NCBI RefSeq assembly: GCF_002086275.1
Contig: NZ_MVHT01000014.1
Span: forward strand, 1 to 64,000
Reading direction: 5' to 3'
Length of the DNA stretch: 64,000 bases
From: Mycobacterium intermedium
GTDB lineage: Bacteria; Actinomycetota; Actinomycetes; Mycobacteriales; Mycobacteriaceae
The notes below the pieces were generated by a model that saw nothing but the letters and a program-made list of their open reading frames with translations, ran no database searches and was not told the DNA's origin. This document shows, piece by piece, positions 17,389-25,583 of the stretch. The position numbers and the translations under genes are program-made. Position 1 is the first letter of the stretch. Every line of letters begins with the position of its first letter.

Positions 17389-18357
17389 ATGACCATGGCT
17401 TCCCTGGTGCCAATTGATTCCCCGTCGGTGTGGACGCCGGCCGATTTTCCCGACCCGTCCCTGTGGTCGTTCGACTTGAGCCCCGCCGAGCGGCAAGCCC
17501 TGATCGATTACGGCCGCGGTGGAACAGACCCCAGATTGCGCAGTCAGCTAGGGGCGGGCGCGGCGCAGTGGACCCAACTGCTCAACGCCGGTCCGGGGTT
17601 CGTGCGGCTACGCAACTTCCCGATCGACGAGCTCACCGATCCGCAGATCGAGCGTGCCTACCTCGGGTTGGGCTCCCTCCTAGGAACTCCCGTCGGGCAA
17701 GATCGCGACGGCAACATCCTTTCGCACATCCGCGATGAACGACTGCCGGCCAGCCCAGATGTGCGCAAGTACCGCACCAACCTGCGCCAGGATTTTCACA
17801 GTGACGGCTCCGACTTGGTCGGCCTACTGTGCCTACATCCAGCCAAAGTCGGCGGCGAATCACGCATCGTCAGCGCACACGCGGTCTACAACGAGATGCT
17901 GCGCCGCGACCCCCACCTACTGTCGGTGATGTATGCACCGATGCCGTGGAGTCGCAACAATGAACAACCCCCCGGAGAGCCGGAGTTCTTCGAACTGGCC
18001 CCCATCACCGACATCGGCGGAGTACCACGGATCTTCTTCGTCGCCTGGTACATCCGCGATTCCCAGCGCCACGACGGGGCTCCGCTGCTAACCGACGACC
18101 AGCTCGCGGCCCTGGGCCTGGTCGAGACCATCGCCAACGATCCCGCGTTTTACATCGAGATGGAATTTCGGCCCGGCGACGTGCAACTTCTCAACAACAC
18201 CACCGTGCTGCACTCGCGTGAGGCCTACACCGACCATGACGAGCCGCACCTTCGCCGGCACCTGCTGCGGCTGTGGCTCACGACCGACACCCCGCAGGCC
18301 AATGAGCTTCTCCGCAGCGGTATCCCTGTCGCCACCGGTCGTCCCTTACCCGCATGA
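17389..18357 (+). CDS. TauD/TfdA-type Fe(II)/2-oxoglutarate dioxygenase in an ars operon
   Basis: 322 residues. The Fe ligands HxD (DFHSDGSDLVGLLCLHPAKVGG) and distal His (TTVLHSREAYTD), and the 2-oxoglutarate arginine (HLLRLWL) are recognisable. Family members hydroxylate or cleave taurine, clavaminate, 2,4-D and other small molecules. The gene is locked into the arsenic operon: 113 bases after cadI and a four-base ATGA overlap with acr3. A role in oxidising an organoarsenical, or in arsenic-containing metabolite turnover, is an inference. ATG 17389 follows TGGAGA. Confidence 0.85.
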   Translation: MTMASLVPIDSPSVWTPADFPDPSLWSFDLSPAERQALIDYGRGGTDPRLRSQLGAGAAQWTQLLNAGPGFVRLRNFPIDELTDPQIERAYLGLGSLLGTPVGQDRDGNILSHIRDERLPASPDVRKYRTNLRQDFHSDGSDLVGLLCLHPAKVGGESRIVSAHAVYNEMLRRDPHLLSVMYAPMPWSRNNEQPPGEPEFFELAPITDIGGVPRIFFVAWYIRDSQRHDGAPLLTDDQLAALGLVETIANDPAFYIEMEFRPGDVQLLNNTTVLHSREAYTDHDEPHLRRHLLRLWLTTDTPQANELLRSGIPVATGRPLPA

Positions 18358-19481
18358 CCGAGATGACGCCCTCGCCCGCACCGCCGGTTCTCGGCAAGCT
18401 CTCCACCCTCGACCGATTCTTGCCCTTGTGGATCGGCCTGGCGATGACTGCCGGGCTGCTGTTGGGGCGATGGATACCGGGCCTGAACACGGCGCTGGAA
18501 CGCGTTGCTATCGACGGGATTTCGCTGCCCATCGCGATCGGCTTGTTGATCATGATGTATCCGGTGCTGGCCAAGGTGCGCTACGACCGCCTGGACACAG
18601 TCACCGGTGACCGGAAACTCCTGCTGTCCTCGTTGGTGTTGAACTGGCTGCTCGGGCCGGCGTTGATGTTCGCCTTGGCCTGGTTGCTGCTTTCCGACCT
18701 ACCCGAATACCGCACCGGCCTGATCATCGTCGGGCTGGCACGCTGCATCGCCATGGTGATCATCTGGAACGACCTGGCCTGTGGCGACCGCGAGGCTGCC
18801 GCGGTGCTGGTGGCGCTGAACTCGATGTTCCAAGTCGCCATGTTCGCCGTCTTGGGCTGGTTCTACCTCTCGATCCTGCCCGGCTGGCTCGGACTCGAAC
18901 AGACCACCATCACCACCTCACCGTGGCAGATCGCGAAGTCCGTGCTCATCTTCCTCGGCATCCCGTTGCTCGCCGGTTACCTGTCGCGACGTCTCGGTGA
19001 AAAGGCCAAGGACCGCGACTGGTACGAGACGAAGTTCCTGCCGCGCATCGGACCGTGGGCGCTTTACGGCCTGTTGTTCACCATCGTGATTCTCTTTGCG
19101 CTACAAGGTGATCAGATCACCAACCGCCCATTCGATGTCGCCCGCATCGCGCTCCCATTGTTGGCCTACTTCGCCGTCATGTGGGGCGGGGGCTACCTGC
19201 TCGGCACCGCGCTGGGCCTGGGCTATGAGCGCACCACCACGCTGGCGTTCACCGCCGCCGGCAACAACTTCGAACTCGCCATCGCGGTCGCGATCGCCAC
19301 CTACGGCGCCACCTCAGGCCAAGCGTTGGCCGGGGTCGTCGGACCCCTCATCGAGGTACCGGTTCTTGTTGCGCTGGTGTATGTCTCGCTGGCCCTGCGA
19401 CGCCGCTACCAGCATCACACCGCAGCGCATTCCCCCGTCGTCAACCGCCCCGGCGTAAGGATGTGGCGGCGAGGCCTGTAA
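18354..19481 (+). CDS. acr3: Acr3-family arsenite efflux permease
   Basis: 375 residues with about ten membrane helices. Acr3 hallmarks: LARCIAMVIIWNDLACGDREAAAVLVALNS, containing the conserved cysteine that binds As(III), and FTAAGNNFELAIAVAIATYG in the late core helices. It exports arsenite driven by the proton gradient. It overlaps the dioxygenase by four bases and ends the operon; no arsenate reductase gene follows. The copy of the palindrome at 19506 begins 24 bases after its stop. Confidence 0.94.
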   Translation: MTEMTPSPAPPVLGKLSTLDRFLPLWIGLAMTAGLLLGRWIPGLNTALERVAIDGISLPIAIGLLIMMYPVLAKVRYDRLDTVTGDRKLLLSSLVLNWLLGPALMFALAWLLLSDLPEYRTGLIIVGLARCIAMVIIWNDLACGDREAAAVLVALNSMFQVAMFAVLGWFYLSILPGWLGLEQTTITTSPWQIAKSVLIFLGIPLLAGYLSRRLGEKAKDRDWYETKFLPRIGPWALYGLLFTIVILFALQGDQITNRPFDVARIALPLLAYFAVMWGGGYLLGTALGLGYERTTTLAFTAAGNNFELAIAVAIATYGATSGQALAGVVGPLIEVPVLVALVYVSLALRRRYQHHTAAHSPVVNRPGVRMWRRGL

Positions 19482-19505
19482 TTGCCGTGATTACGTCGAA
19501 ATCCG

Positions 19506-19520
19506 CGTCACGGTGACGAG
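19506..19520 (+). repeat. Copy 3 (half) of palindromic repeat
   Basis: CGTCAC-G-GTGACGAG: palindrome kept, but the downstream GTGCCGCA box is not. It forms the 3' end of the shortened vapC reading frame, so a rearrangement joined here. Confidence 0.6.
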
Positions 19521-19744
19521 GTTCGCGTTGTGTTGGATTGCGACGGCCGCAAGCCATTCACAAGGCGCTCGAGCTTGGCGTGTGCCGCGTCATCAACTGC
19601 GCCGGACAAGATGTCGATGGCGATCGGCTCACACATGGCGATCTGGCCGGCTTGTTCGACAAGCAGACGACACACCTCCACCGCAGCAATCGAGCCCGTC
19701 GCACGGAAGTACTCGATCCATGCCGAAGTGTCGATCAGGATCAC
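19508..19744 (-). pseudogene. vapC: Truncated VapC PIN-domain toxin
   Basis: 78 codons, about 60% of a normal VapC (about 130 residues). The N-terminal PIN motif [18 protein letters not shown] with its first catalytic Asp is intact, as is the middle acidic MCEPIAIDILSGA. The C-terminal Asp residues are missing, and the last codons (TRTSSP) are encoded by the palindromic repeat. It is probably inactive. GTG 19744 overlaps the vapB stop as GTGA, the standard antitoxin-toxin coupling. Confidence 0.8.
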
Positions 19745-19953
19745 GCGAATTCGCCGGGCTGGTCCTGTCGCATCGCGTCCAGGTCGCCGCCCCAACCGAC
19801 CCCTTCCAAGCCGAGCAGGAAGTCACGGCTCAACGGAGCGCCGACCAATCGCCGCAGCGCGAGGTGGACGGCCTCCTTCTTGGTGGACACGCCAAAGCGT
19901 CGCATCACTTCCCCGACGAGCTCGTCGTCGAGGTCGATGTTCGTGCGCGACAT
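19741..19953 (-). CDS. vapB: VapB-type antitoxin
   Basis: 70 residues: [20 protein letters not shown] is the ribbon-helix-helix DNA-binding part, [15 protein letters not shown] the second helix, and the acidic C-terminus ([18 protein letters not shown]) would neutralise the toxin. The start is taken at MSRTNID, the usual VapB beginning. Since the partner toxin is cut short, it may persist as an orphan repressor or as protection against other VapC toxins. Confidence 0.85.
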   Translation of the reverse strand: MSRTNIDLDDELVGEVMRRFGVSTKKEAVHLALRRLVGAPLSRDFLLGLEGVGWGGDLDAMRQDQPGEFA

Positions 19954-20017
19954 ACACCTATGATCCACCTTCGATACACAACGGGCAGGCGAGCGGGTTG
20001 CCCGTCGTACCGCGTTA

Positions 20018-20047
20018 CGTCACCGTGACGAATGCCGCTGCGCCGCA
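20018..20047 (+). repeat. Copy 4 of palindromic repeat
   Basis: CGTCAC-C-GTGACGAA, seven bases, then GCGCCGCA. Same layout and orientation as copies 1 and 2, on the far side of the ars-vapBC block. Confidence 0.7.
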
Positions 20048-20176
20048 GTGCGATTGGTACAGTCGATACCGGCTTTAGGCCTGGTCCGCTCGGCAACGGC
20101 CTGTAGGACGTCCCGACCGACTGGTGTCGGGACGGCGCCACAGTCAGCGACGACCACCCGGGGGTAAGGCGAACAC

Positions 20177-21067
20177 ATGGATTGGCTGGTCTCACACGCG
20201 GAAGCTATCGGTGCGGCATTGATGGCCGCGTTCGTTGCTGCGGTGGGCATCGTAGTTCGGCAAGCCGCCCTGCAGCGTCCGGCCGTCGATGAGTCCGGTG
20301 CAACCGTGCTACGGGACCCGTTGTGGTGGGCGGGGACGGGCGCCGCGATCACCGCGTACGTGTTTCAGGCGATCGCACTGGCACACGGCTCGCTGCTGTT
20401 GGTGCAACCACTGCTGGTGTCCTCATTGCTTTTCGTGCTGCCGCTGAGCGCCCGACGGTCGGGCCACCGCGTCACCGGCCTCGAATGGGCATGGGCGCTG
20501 CTGCTGACGGCGGCCCTATCGGTATTCGTTCTGGTGGGCCAGCCACGCGAAGGGCACTACCGTCCCCCGGTGCCGGCCTGGACGCTTGCCCTTGCCTGGA
20601 TCGTGCCGGTTTCGGTGATCTGCGTGGTGGTGGCCCGACGCAGCACCGGCCGCGTCCGCGCTACGTCGCTGGGGGTGGCGGTCGCCGTCGGGCTCGGGAT
20701 GGTCGCCGTGTTGACCAAGGTGTGCACGCACCGGTTCGCCGTCGGCTCATGGCACGGGCTGTTGACCAACCCAGCCCCGTACGTTCTTGTCGCCGCAGCG
20801 ATCGTGGTGACGGTATTGCAGCAGTGGGCTTTCCGGGCGGGAGCGCTACAAGCGTCCGTACCGGTGATGCTGGTCGGCGAACCGATCGTCGCGGTCGTCC
20901 TCGGCATCAACGTTCTCGGCGAGTATCTGACCATGAGCGAGCTGGGAGCCGTGGTGCTACCGGTCGCGGTCGTAGCGATGGTGATGGCCACCATCGCGCT
21001 CGGGCGCAGCGAAGGCGCCGAGACCGAAAGCGCCGGGCACCCCGCCGTAGCGCACGCAAGCCAGTAA
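20177..21067 (+). CDS. DMT (drug/metabolite transporter) family permease
   Basis: 296 residues with nine to ten hydrophobic helices and an EamA-like repeat: first half from WLVSHAEAIGAALMAAF to VFVLVGQP, second from AWTLALAWIVPVSVICVVV to LPVAVVAMVMATIALG. The signature VPVMLVGEPIVAVVLGINVLGEYLT, with Pro and Glu in the eighth helix, is typical of the superfamily. Substrate unknown. Single gene, convergent with tesB with four bases between the stops. Confidence 0.8.
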   Translation: MDWLVSHAEAIGAALMAAFVAAVGIVVRQAALQRPAVDESGATVLRDPLWWAGTGAAITAYVFQAIALAHGSLLLVQPLLVSSLLFVLPLSARRSGHRVTGLEWAWALLLTAALSVFVLVGQPREGHYRPPVPAWTLALAWIVPVSVICVVVARRSTGRVRATSLGVAVAVGLGMVAVLTKVCTHRFAVGSWHGLLTNPAPYVLVAAAIVVTVLQQWAFRAGALQASVPVMLVGEPIVAVVLGINVLGEYLTMSELGAVVLPVAVVAMVMATIALGRSEGAETESAGHPAVAHASQ

Positions 21068-21071
21068 CAGT

Positions 21072-21899
21072 TCAGGAGCGGCGTGCGGGAAAGTACATTT
21101 CCTGGCGCACCGTGCACACCAAGTCGCCGTTGCGGTTGAACATCGTTCCGCTCGCCAGTGCCAGCGAGTCGGCACTGCTGGGCGAAAGCCTGTCATAAAG
21201 AAGCCAATCCGACAGTACCGCGGGCCCGTGGAACCACACCGAATGATCACGTTGCGCCGAGGCAGCCACTCCCCCTTGCGCGACGATTGCCGGTTCGGTC
21301 AACGTCACCGCCGACAAATACGCCACGAGGCTCGCGGTCAGCACCGGGTCGTCGGGAACCGCGCCGTCCGGTCGCCACCACATCGGCGACCGTGCGGGCG
21401 GCACGTCCTCGGCGTGGATGACGCGCCGCTCGAACCAACGCAGGCTTGCCCACCGTCCGGCGCGGCTGTCTTCGGACTCGGCCAAGTGCGGTGCAACCCG
21501 CGGCAACGTTTCCGGGTCCGGCGCCTCCGGCATCGTCGGTTGGTAGACGACTTGGGCAGCAGCAGGATCGGTGACCTTGAACGACGACATCGTCTCCATG
21601 AGAATCTTGCCGTGTTGGCGAGCGGTGACTCGACGCGCCGAAAATGTCCGCCCTTCTTGCAGATCAACCACTTCGAAGTCCACCGGCAGGCGCGCATCAC
21701 CGGGACGGAGGAAGTAGGTGTGCACACTGTGCGGCACACGACCCGGTGCGGTGTGGCTCGCGGCGAACAGCGCCTGCGCCGAGATATGGCCCCCCAAGAT
21801 GTGATTGGCCGGCGCGGGCAACTGCTGACCAATGAAGTTCCAGTCATCCACCCGTGTCAGCGACAGGGTGGCGAGCACGTCGTCGAGCGAGGATGACAT
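21072..21899 (-). CDS. tesB: Acyl-CoA thioesterase II
   Basis: 275 residues, double hotdog. N-terminal hotdog LTRVDDWNFIGQQLPAPANHILGGHISAQALFAA followed by SVHTYFLRPGDARLPVDFEV; C-terminal hotdog YLSAVTLTEPAIVAQG ... SVWFHGPAVLSDWLLYDR, where the Asp/Ser active-site region of TesB is found. It hydrolyses medium/long-chain acyl-CoA. ATG 21899 (MSSSLDDVLATLSL) fits the family start; an upstream ATG would add a basic 18-residue tail. It follows the G3E GTPase on the same strand. Confidence 0.88.
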   Translation of the reverse strand: MSSSLDDVLATLSLTRVDDWNFIGQQLPAPANHILGGHISAQALFAASHTAPGRVPHSVHTYFLRPGDARLPVDFEVVDLQEGRTFSARRVTARQHGKILMETMSSFKVTDPAAAQVVYQPTMPEAPDPETLPRVAPHLAESEDSRAGRWASLRWFERRVIHAEDVPPARSPMWWRPDGAVPDDPVLTASLVAYLSAVTLTEPAIVAQGGVAASAQRDHSVWFHGPAVLSDWLLYDRLSPSSADSLALASGTMFNRNGDLVCTVRQEMYFPARRS

Positions 21900-21953
21900 C
21901 GGGAGTATCTTGCCCGACCGCCGGCAACGACCCACCGCCGGTCTGGACGACAC

Positions 21954-22982
21954 TCAGACGCCAATCCCCCGATACCTCTGCAGTCGCCGCAACGCTGGGG
22001 CTGACGCAGCCCCCGCGGCGGGCCGCAGTGCCCCGGCCAGTGCCGCCCGTACTGCCCCAACGTTCAGGTGCATCCCGATCGCCACCAGACAGCTTCCTTC
22101 GGCCCGTGGCGGCGCCTTGTCGATGTGAATCGCGTTGCCGACCAGATTGACGACGTAGCGCCGAACCGACCGGCCCTGCCGGACTGCCACCACGCCCTTC
22201 AGCCGGAAGACGCCGGAGGGTGGCTGTTCGAGGAGGTCCAACAGTGGGTCGAGATCGATGCAGTCGGCGCAGCGTGCCGTGACCGCGTCAGCGTGGACGT
22301 GGTCGTGCGCCTCGTCCGGTCCGGAGGCAAGCAACAAGTCACGAAACGATAGCTGCCCCAATGGATCAGGCTCGTCCAACGCATCGAAGAGCAGCGCGTG
22401 GTCGATTCGGCCACCGCTGGTGCCAACAACGACCACGCGCGGGTTACGTTGCGCTACCCGCTGTTTGACGCGTTCCACCACCGCCGCCCGTTCGTCCTCC
22501 GGCACCTGGTCAAGTTTGTTGACGACGACGAGCGACGCGGCGCCGTAGCGCGCCGGGGGCAACTGGCTGCGGTCGACGGTGTCGAAGTGATTAGCGGCGT
22601 CGACGATGTCGACGATGCCGCCGCTACGCACCCCGGAAACCTTGCTGAATCCGATGATCCGTGCGATCGACACCGGATCGGCCACACCGCTGGCCTCGAC
22701 GATGATGGCATCGAGGCGGCGCGCCGGGTCGGCGAGCTTTGTGAGGGCTTCGTCCAAACCGCCGTCATCGGGCAGGCAGCAGATGCATCCGCCAGCAATC
22801 GATGCCGGTTCGTCGATCTGGCCCGCTACCAGCCCGGCGTCGATGTTGAGTTCGCCAAAGTCGTTGACAACCACGCCGATTCGCGTGCCAGGACTACGCA
22901 GCAGATGGTTGAGCAGCGTCGTCTTGCCGGCACCAAGGTGACCGGTGAGCGCGATGACCGGTATGGCGGACCGGCTGCTCAC
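21954..22982 (-). CDS. CobW/G3E-family metal-chaperone GTPase
   Basis: 342 residues. Walker A GHLGAGKTTLLNHLL (residues 14-28), metal-binding GGCICCLPDD, switch EASGVADP, NKLD base-recognition motif, and the C-terminal CobW domain (GVFRLKGVVAVRQGRSVRRYVVNLVG). These proteins deliver Zn, Co or other metals to target enzymes. GTG 22982 overlaps the phytochrome stop by four bases, so the two are co-translated; why a metallochaperone is coupled to a photoreceptor is unclear. Confidence 0.88.
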   Translation of the reverse strand: MSSRSAIPVIALTGHLGAGKTTLLNHLLRSPGTRIGVVVNDFGELNIDAGLVAGQIDEPASIAGGCICCLPDDGGLDEALTKLADPARRLDAIIVEASGVADPVSIARIIGFSKVSGVRSGGIVDIVDAANHFDTVDRSQLPPARYGAASLVVVNKLDQVPEDERAAVVERVKQRVAQRNPRVVVVGTSGGRIDHALLFDALDEPDPLGQLSFRDLLLASGPDEAHDHVHADAVTARCADCIDLDPLLDLLEQPPSGVFRLKGVVAVRQGRSVRRYVVNLVGNAIHIDKAPPRAEGSCLVAIGMHLNVGAVRAALAGALRPAAGAASAPALRRLQRYRGIGV

Positions 22983-25261
22983 CGGTCAGCTGTGTGGCGC
23001 AGGGTGATGATGGTGACGTCGTCGTCGGTATTGCCCCACGCCATCGAACTCCAAATCCACGACGCGGTCACGTCGCGGGTACGACCAAGGATCTGGGCCA
23101 GCCTGTCGAGACCGTCGTCGATCGCCTCCCCGCGTCGTTCCACCAAACCATCGGAATACATCACCAACGCGTGCCCGGCCTCCACCGTGAACGTACTGGG
23201 CGCATACGTGACGCCGGCAATGCCGATCGGCGGCGAGAGGCGTATCGGCGCCTGCACCGCGGGGTTCCCGGAGGGCGCCGCCGGGTTGGGTAGGTACGGC
23301 ATCAGATGGCCGGCGGACGCGGCCTCCACGTGCCCGGAATCGAGATCGACCCGGGCGGCGATGATCGTGGCGAACGCGCCGGGCAGCATGTGCACACAGA
23401 AGTCATTGAGCTGGCTCAGCGCCCCGGCCGGTGTGGCGCCGGCGAACAACTGCGCGCGTAAGGCGTTGCGCAGCTGCGCCATCGTGCCGGCGGCATTGAC
23501 GCCGTGTCCCGCGACGTCGCCGATCAGCACGATCAGCCGGCCGTCGCGCAGTGTGAATGCGTCGTACCAGTCGCCGCCGACGTTGTCGCCTGAGGCCGGT
23601 TCGTAGTGCGCGGACAGCTTCCAATTCTCGAGCTCGGGCATCGACTCCGGCAGCAGGCTTAGTTGCAGCGTCTCGGCGAGCCGCAGCGCACCCCGCGCGC
23701 GGCTGTACAGGGATTCGACCAGGTGGCGTCGCAGCGTCTCCGCCGATTCCGTCTCGCTCTGCGTCCACGGTTCGCTGCGCAGGCGCACGATCTCGCGCCA
23801 CCGATCGAATGACTTGCGCGGACTGAGCCGCAGCTGGTCACCCTCGTTGACCGCGATGGTCTTGTTGTGCGGATCACCGCCCCAGTCCACCGAGCGCAGC
23901 ACCTCGCGACGAAACCAGATTGCGTACTGCCCGTCGGGCAGGTTGAGAGCGAGCGCGCCGGCAGCCAACTGCGGGTCCAGGCCGAGGTCGGGTAGCTCGT
24001 CGGCCAGGCACTCGCAGCTCGCGATCTCCTCACCCGCGCCGCGCGCCCAGGCCGCGACCGCGGCCACGATCTCCGGGGAAGGAACTGTTCCCTGCGTCCG
24101 GCGGTCACCCTGGATGTCGACGACGACGCCGTCGGCAGGCACCAGATCGAGCAGGTCAGGCGCCCCGAGCAGCGCCGCCGACAGTGATTCTCTGTCGTCC
24201 AAGGTCGCCGCGGTGAGTTTGGTGAGCAATGCCTGCGCGGCCAGCCGTTCTTGCAGCAAATCACCCTCGAAGCGGTCGACGAGTCGCAATGACAGGGTCG
24301 AGCCGAGGAATTCGGCCGCCACCCGGGCGCCGAACGGCGGCAGATACGGACCGTCGTAGTGATGGCAGGCGATGAGCCCCCAGAGACGTCCGTGCCGCAG
24401 CAACGAGATTGACATCGACGCGCTCACGCCCATGTTCTGCAGGTACTCGATGTGTATGGGCGAGACACTGCGCAGTGTGGCGTAGGTGAGGTCCAAGGGC
24501 TTGCCGGTGTCGGGGTCCACCGTCGGAACGACGGGCGCGGGCACGTAGTGGACGTCCGAGATCAGACGTATCCAATTTTTCTCGTAGAGAGCGCGGGCTT
24601 GTGCCGGGATATCGGTCGACGGGTAATGCAGTCCCAGGAACGAATTGAGATCGTCACGTTTGGCCTCGGCGACGACCTCGCCGTTGTAGTGCGCGTCGTA
24701 GCGGTACACCATCACGCGGTCGAAACCGGTGAGTTCACGTACCGCGCGGGCGGCTGTGTCATACAGCTCGCCCAGCGTGGCGGCCCGGTTCAACTCCTCT
24801 ACCGAGCCGCGCACCGCCTGATAGGTATTAGGAAAGGAGAAAGGCCGCTCGCCGTAGGCGATTTCGAGTTCGATGAGCAGGACGCGCCCGGGATCGCGAT
24901 GCAGGATGGCGTCGAAGTTCTTCGACTCCCCGCCGACGTCGATCACACACTCGATGGGGTTGCGTTGGCGCAGATCACTGAACGTGGACGCGGCCTTCTC
25001 GATGCGCGCGGCCTCTTCGGTGCCGATCAGCGCCGACAGGTGCTGCCCCAGGACGGCCTCGACGGAGCGGCCTAGCAGGTCGGCGACGTTGGCGCTGATG
25101 TGGCGTATCGCGAAATCGGGCTCATGCACGACGGCAAGCACGCCCCGCGGTTGAATGCTGCCCGGGATGTGTATCGGCTCACGGGCGCAGTTGTCTAGGT
25201 CGATCGGCGTGCCGACCGGGACAAGGTCGACGTGCTGACTGTCTGATGCGGATGGCGGGAT
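22979..25261 (-). CDS. Bacteriophytochrome with C-terminal SpoIIE/PP2C phosphatase; apparent ATC start
   Basis: 760 residues from ATC 25261. Order: PAS (about 20-135) with chromophore cysteine Cys25 in DLDNCAREPIHIPGSIQPRG; GAF (about 150-330) with YPSTDIP and SPIHIEYLQNMGVSASMS; PHY (to about 510) with the PRKSFDRW tongue motif; a coiled linker; then SpoIIE-type PP2C (GGDWYDAFTLRDGRLIVLIGDVAGHG). It is a red/far-red sensor that likely dephosphorylates an anti-anti-sigma partner. No ATG, GTG or TTG occurs in frame upstream of Cys25, but AGGGAG sits six bases before the ATC. The first conventional start, GTG 25141, would drop the cysteine. No heme oxygenase gene is nearby. Confidence 0.88.
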   Translation of the reverse strand: MPPSASDSQHVDLVPVGTPIDLDNCAREPIHIPGSIQPRGVLAVVHEPDFAIRHISANVADLLGRSVEAVLGQHLSALIGTEEAARIEKAASTFSDLRQRNPIECVIDVGGESKNFDAILHRDPGRVLLIELEIAYGERPFSFPNTYQAVRGSVEELNRAATLGELYDTAARAVRELTGFDRVMVYRYDAHYNGEVVAEAKRDDLNSFLGLHYPSTDIPAQARALYEKNWIRLISDVHYVPAPVVPTVDPDTGKPLDLTYATLRSVSPIHIEYLQNMGVSASMSISLLRHGRLWGLIACHHYDGPYLPPFGARVAAEFLGSTLSLRLVDRFEGDLLQERLAAQALLTKLTAATLDDRESLSAALLGAPDLLDLVPADGVVVDIQGDRRTQGTVPSPEIVAAVAAWARGAGEEIASCECLADELPDLGLDPQLAAGALALNLPDGQYAIWFRREVLRSVDWGGDPHNKTIAVNEGDQLRLSPRKSFDRWREIVRLRSEPWTQSETESAETLRRHLVESLYSRARGALRLAETLQLSLLPESMPELENWKLSAHYEPASGDNVGGDWYDAFTLRDGRLIVLIGDVAGHGVNAAGTMAQLRNALRAQLFAGATPAGALSQLNDFCVHMLPGAFATIIAARVDLDSGHVEAASAGHLMPYLPNPAAPSGNPAVQAPIRLSPPIGIAGVTYAPSTFTVEAGHALVMYSDGLVERRGEAIDDGLDRLAQILGRTRDVTASWIWSSMAWGNTDDDVTIITLRHTADR

Positions 25262-25583
25262 TGTTTCTCCCTTTTGGTCAGGCTCTCGGTTCTGTGAGAA
25301 GGACTAGCCCGGCCATCAGGTTATCAAGGCGTCTCCTCTTCCACCGGCATTGATCGAAGCCAACCGTCAACACCGGCAACGGCCCACTGCATGTCAGCTA
25401 CTAGACGCCGCTGGCTCTAATTCCACACGCCGCAACAAGCGGGTTACCGCAGGACCAATGGGCGTAACAGGCTTTCTGTGAGTATGCGATGTATTGCAAA
25501 GGTGTTTACGGAAGCCGCACCAGCGGGGCAGGAAATGGTTAGGCTTCATCCACACAGCCGGGTACTGACGCGAGAGGGGCACC
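25262..25583. other. Intergenic region between divergent phytochrome and PE_PGRS genes
   Basis: About 320 bases holding the promoters of both genes. An in-frame TAG near 25305 closes the phytochrome frame. No clear operator or RNA structure was recognised. Confidence 0.5.
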
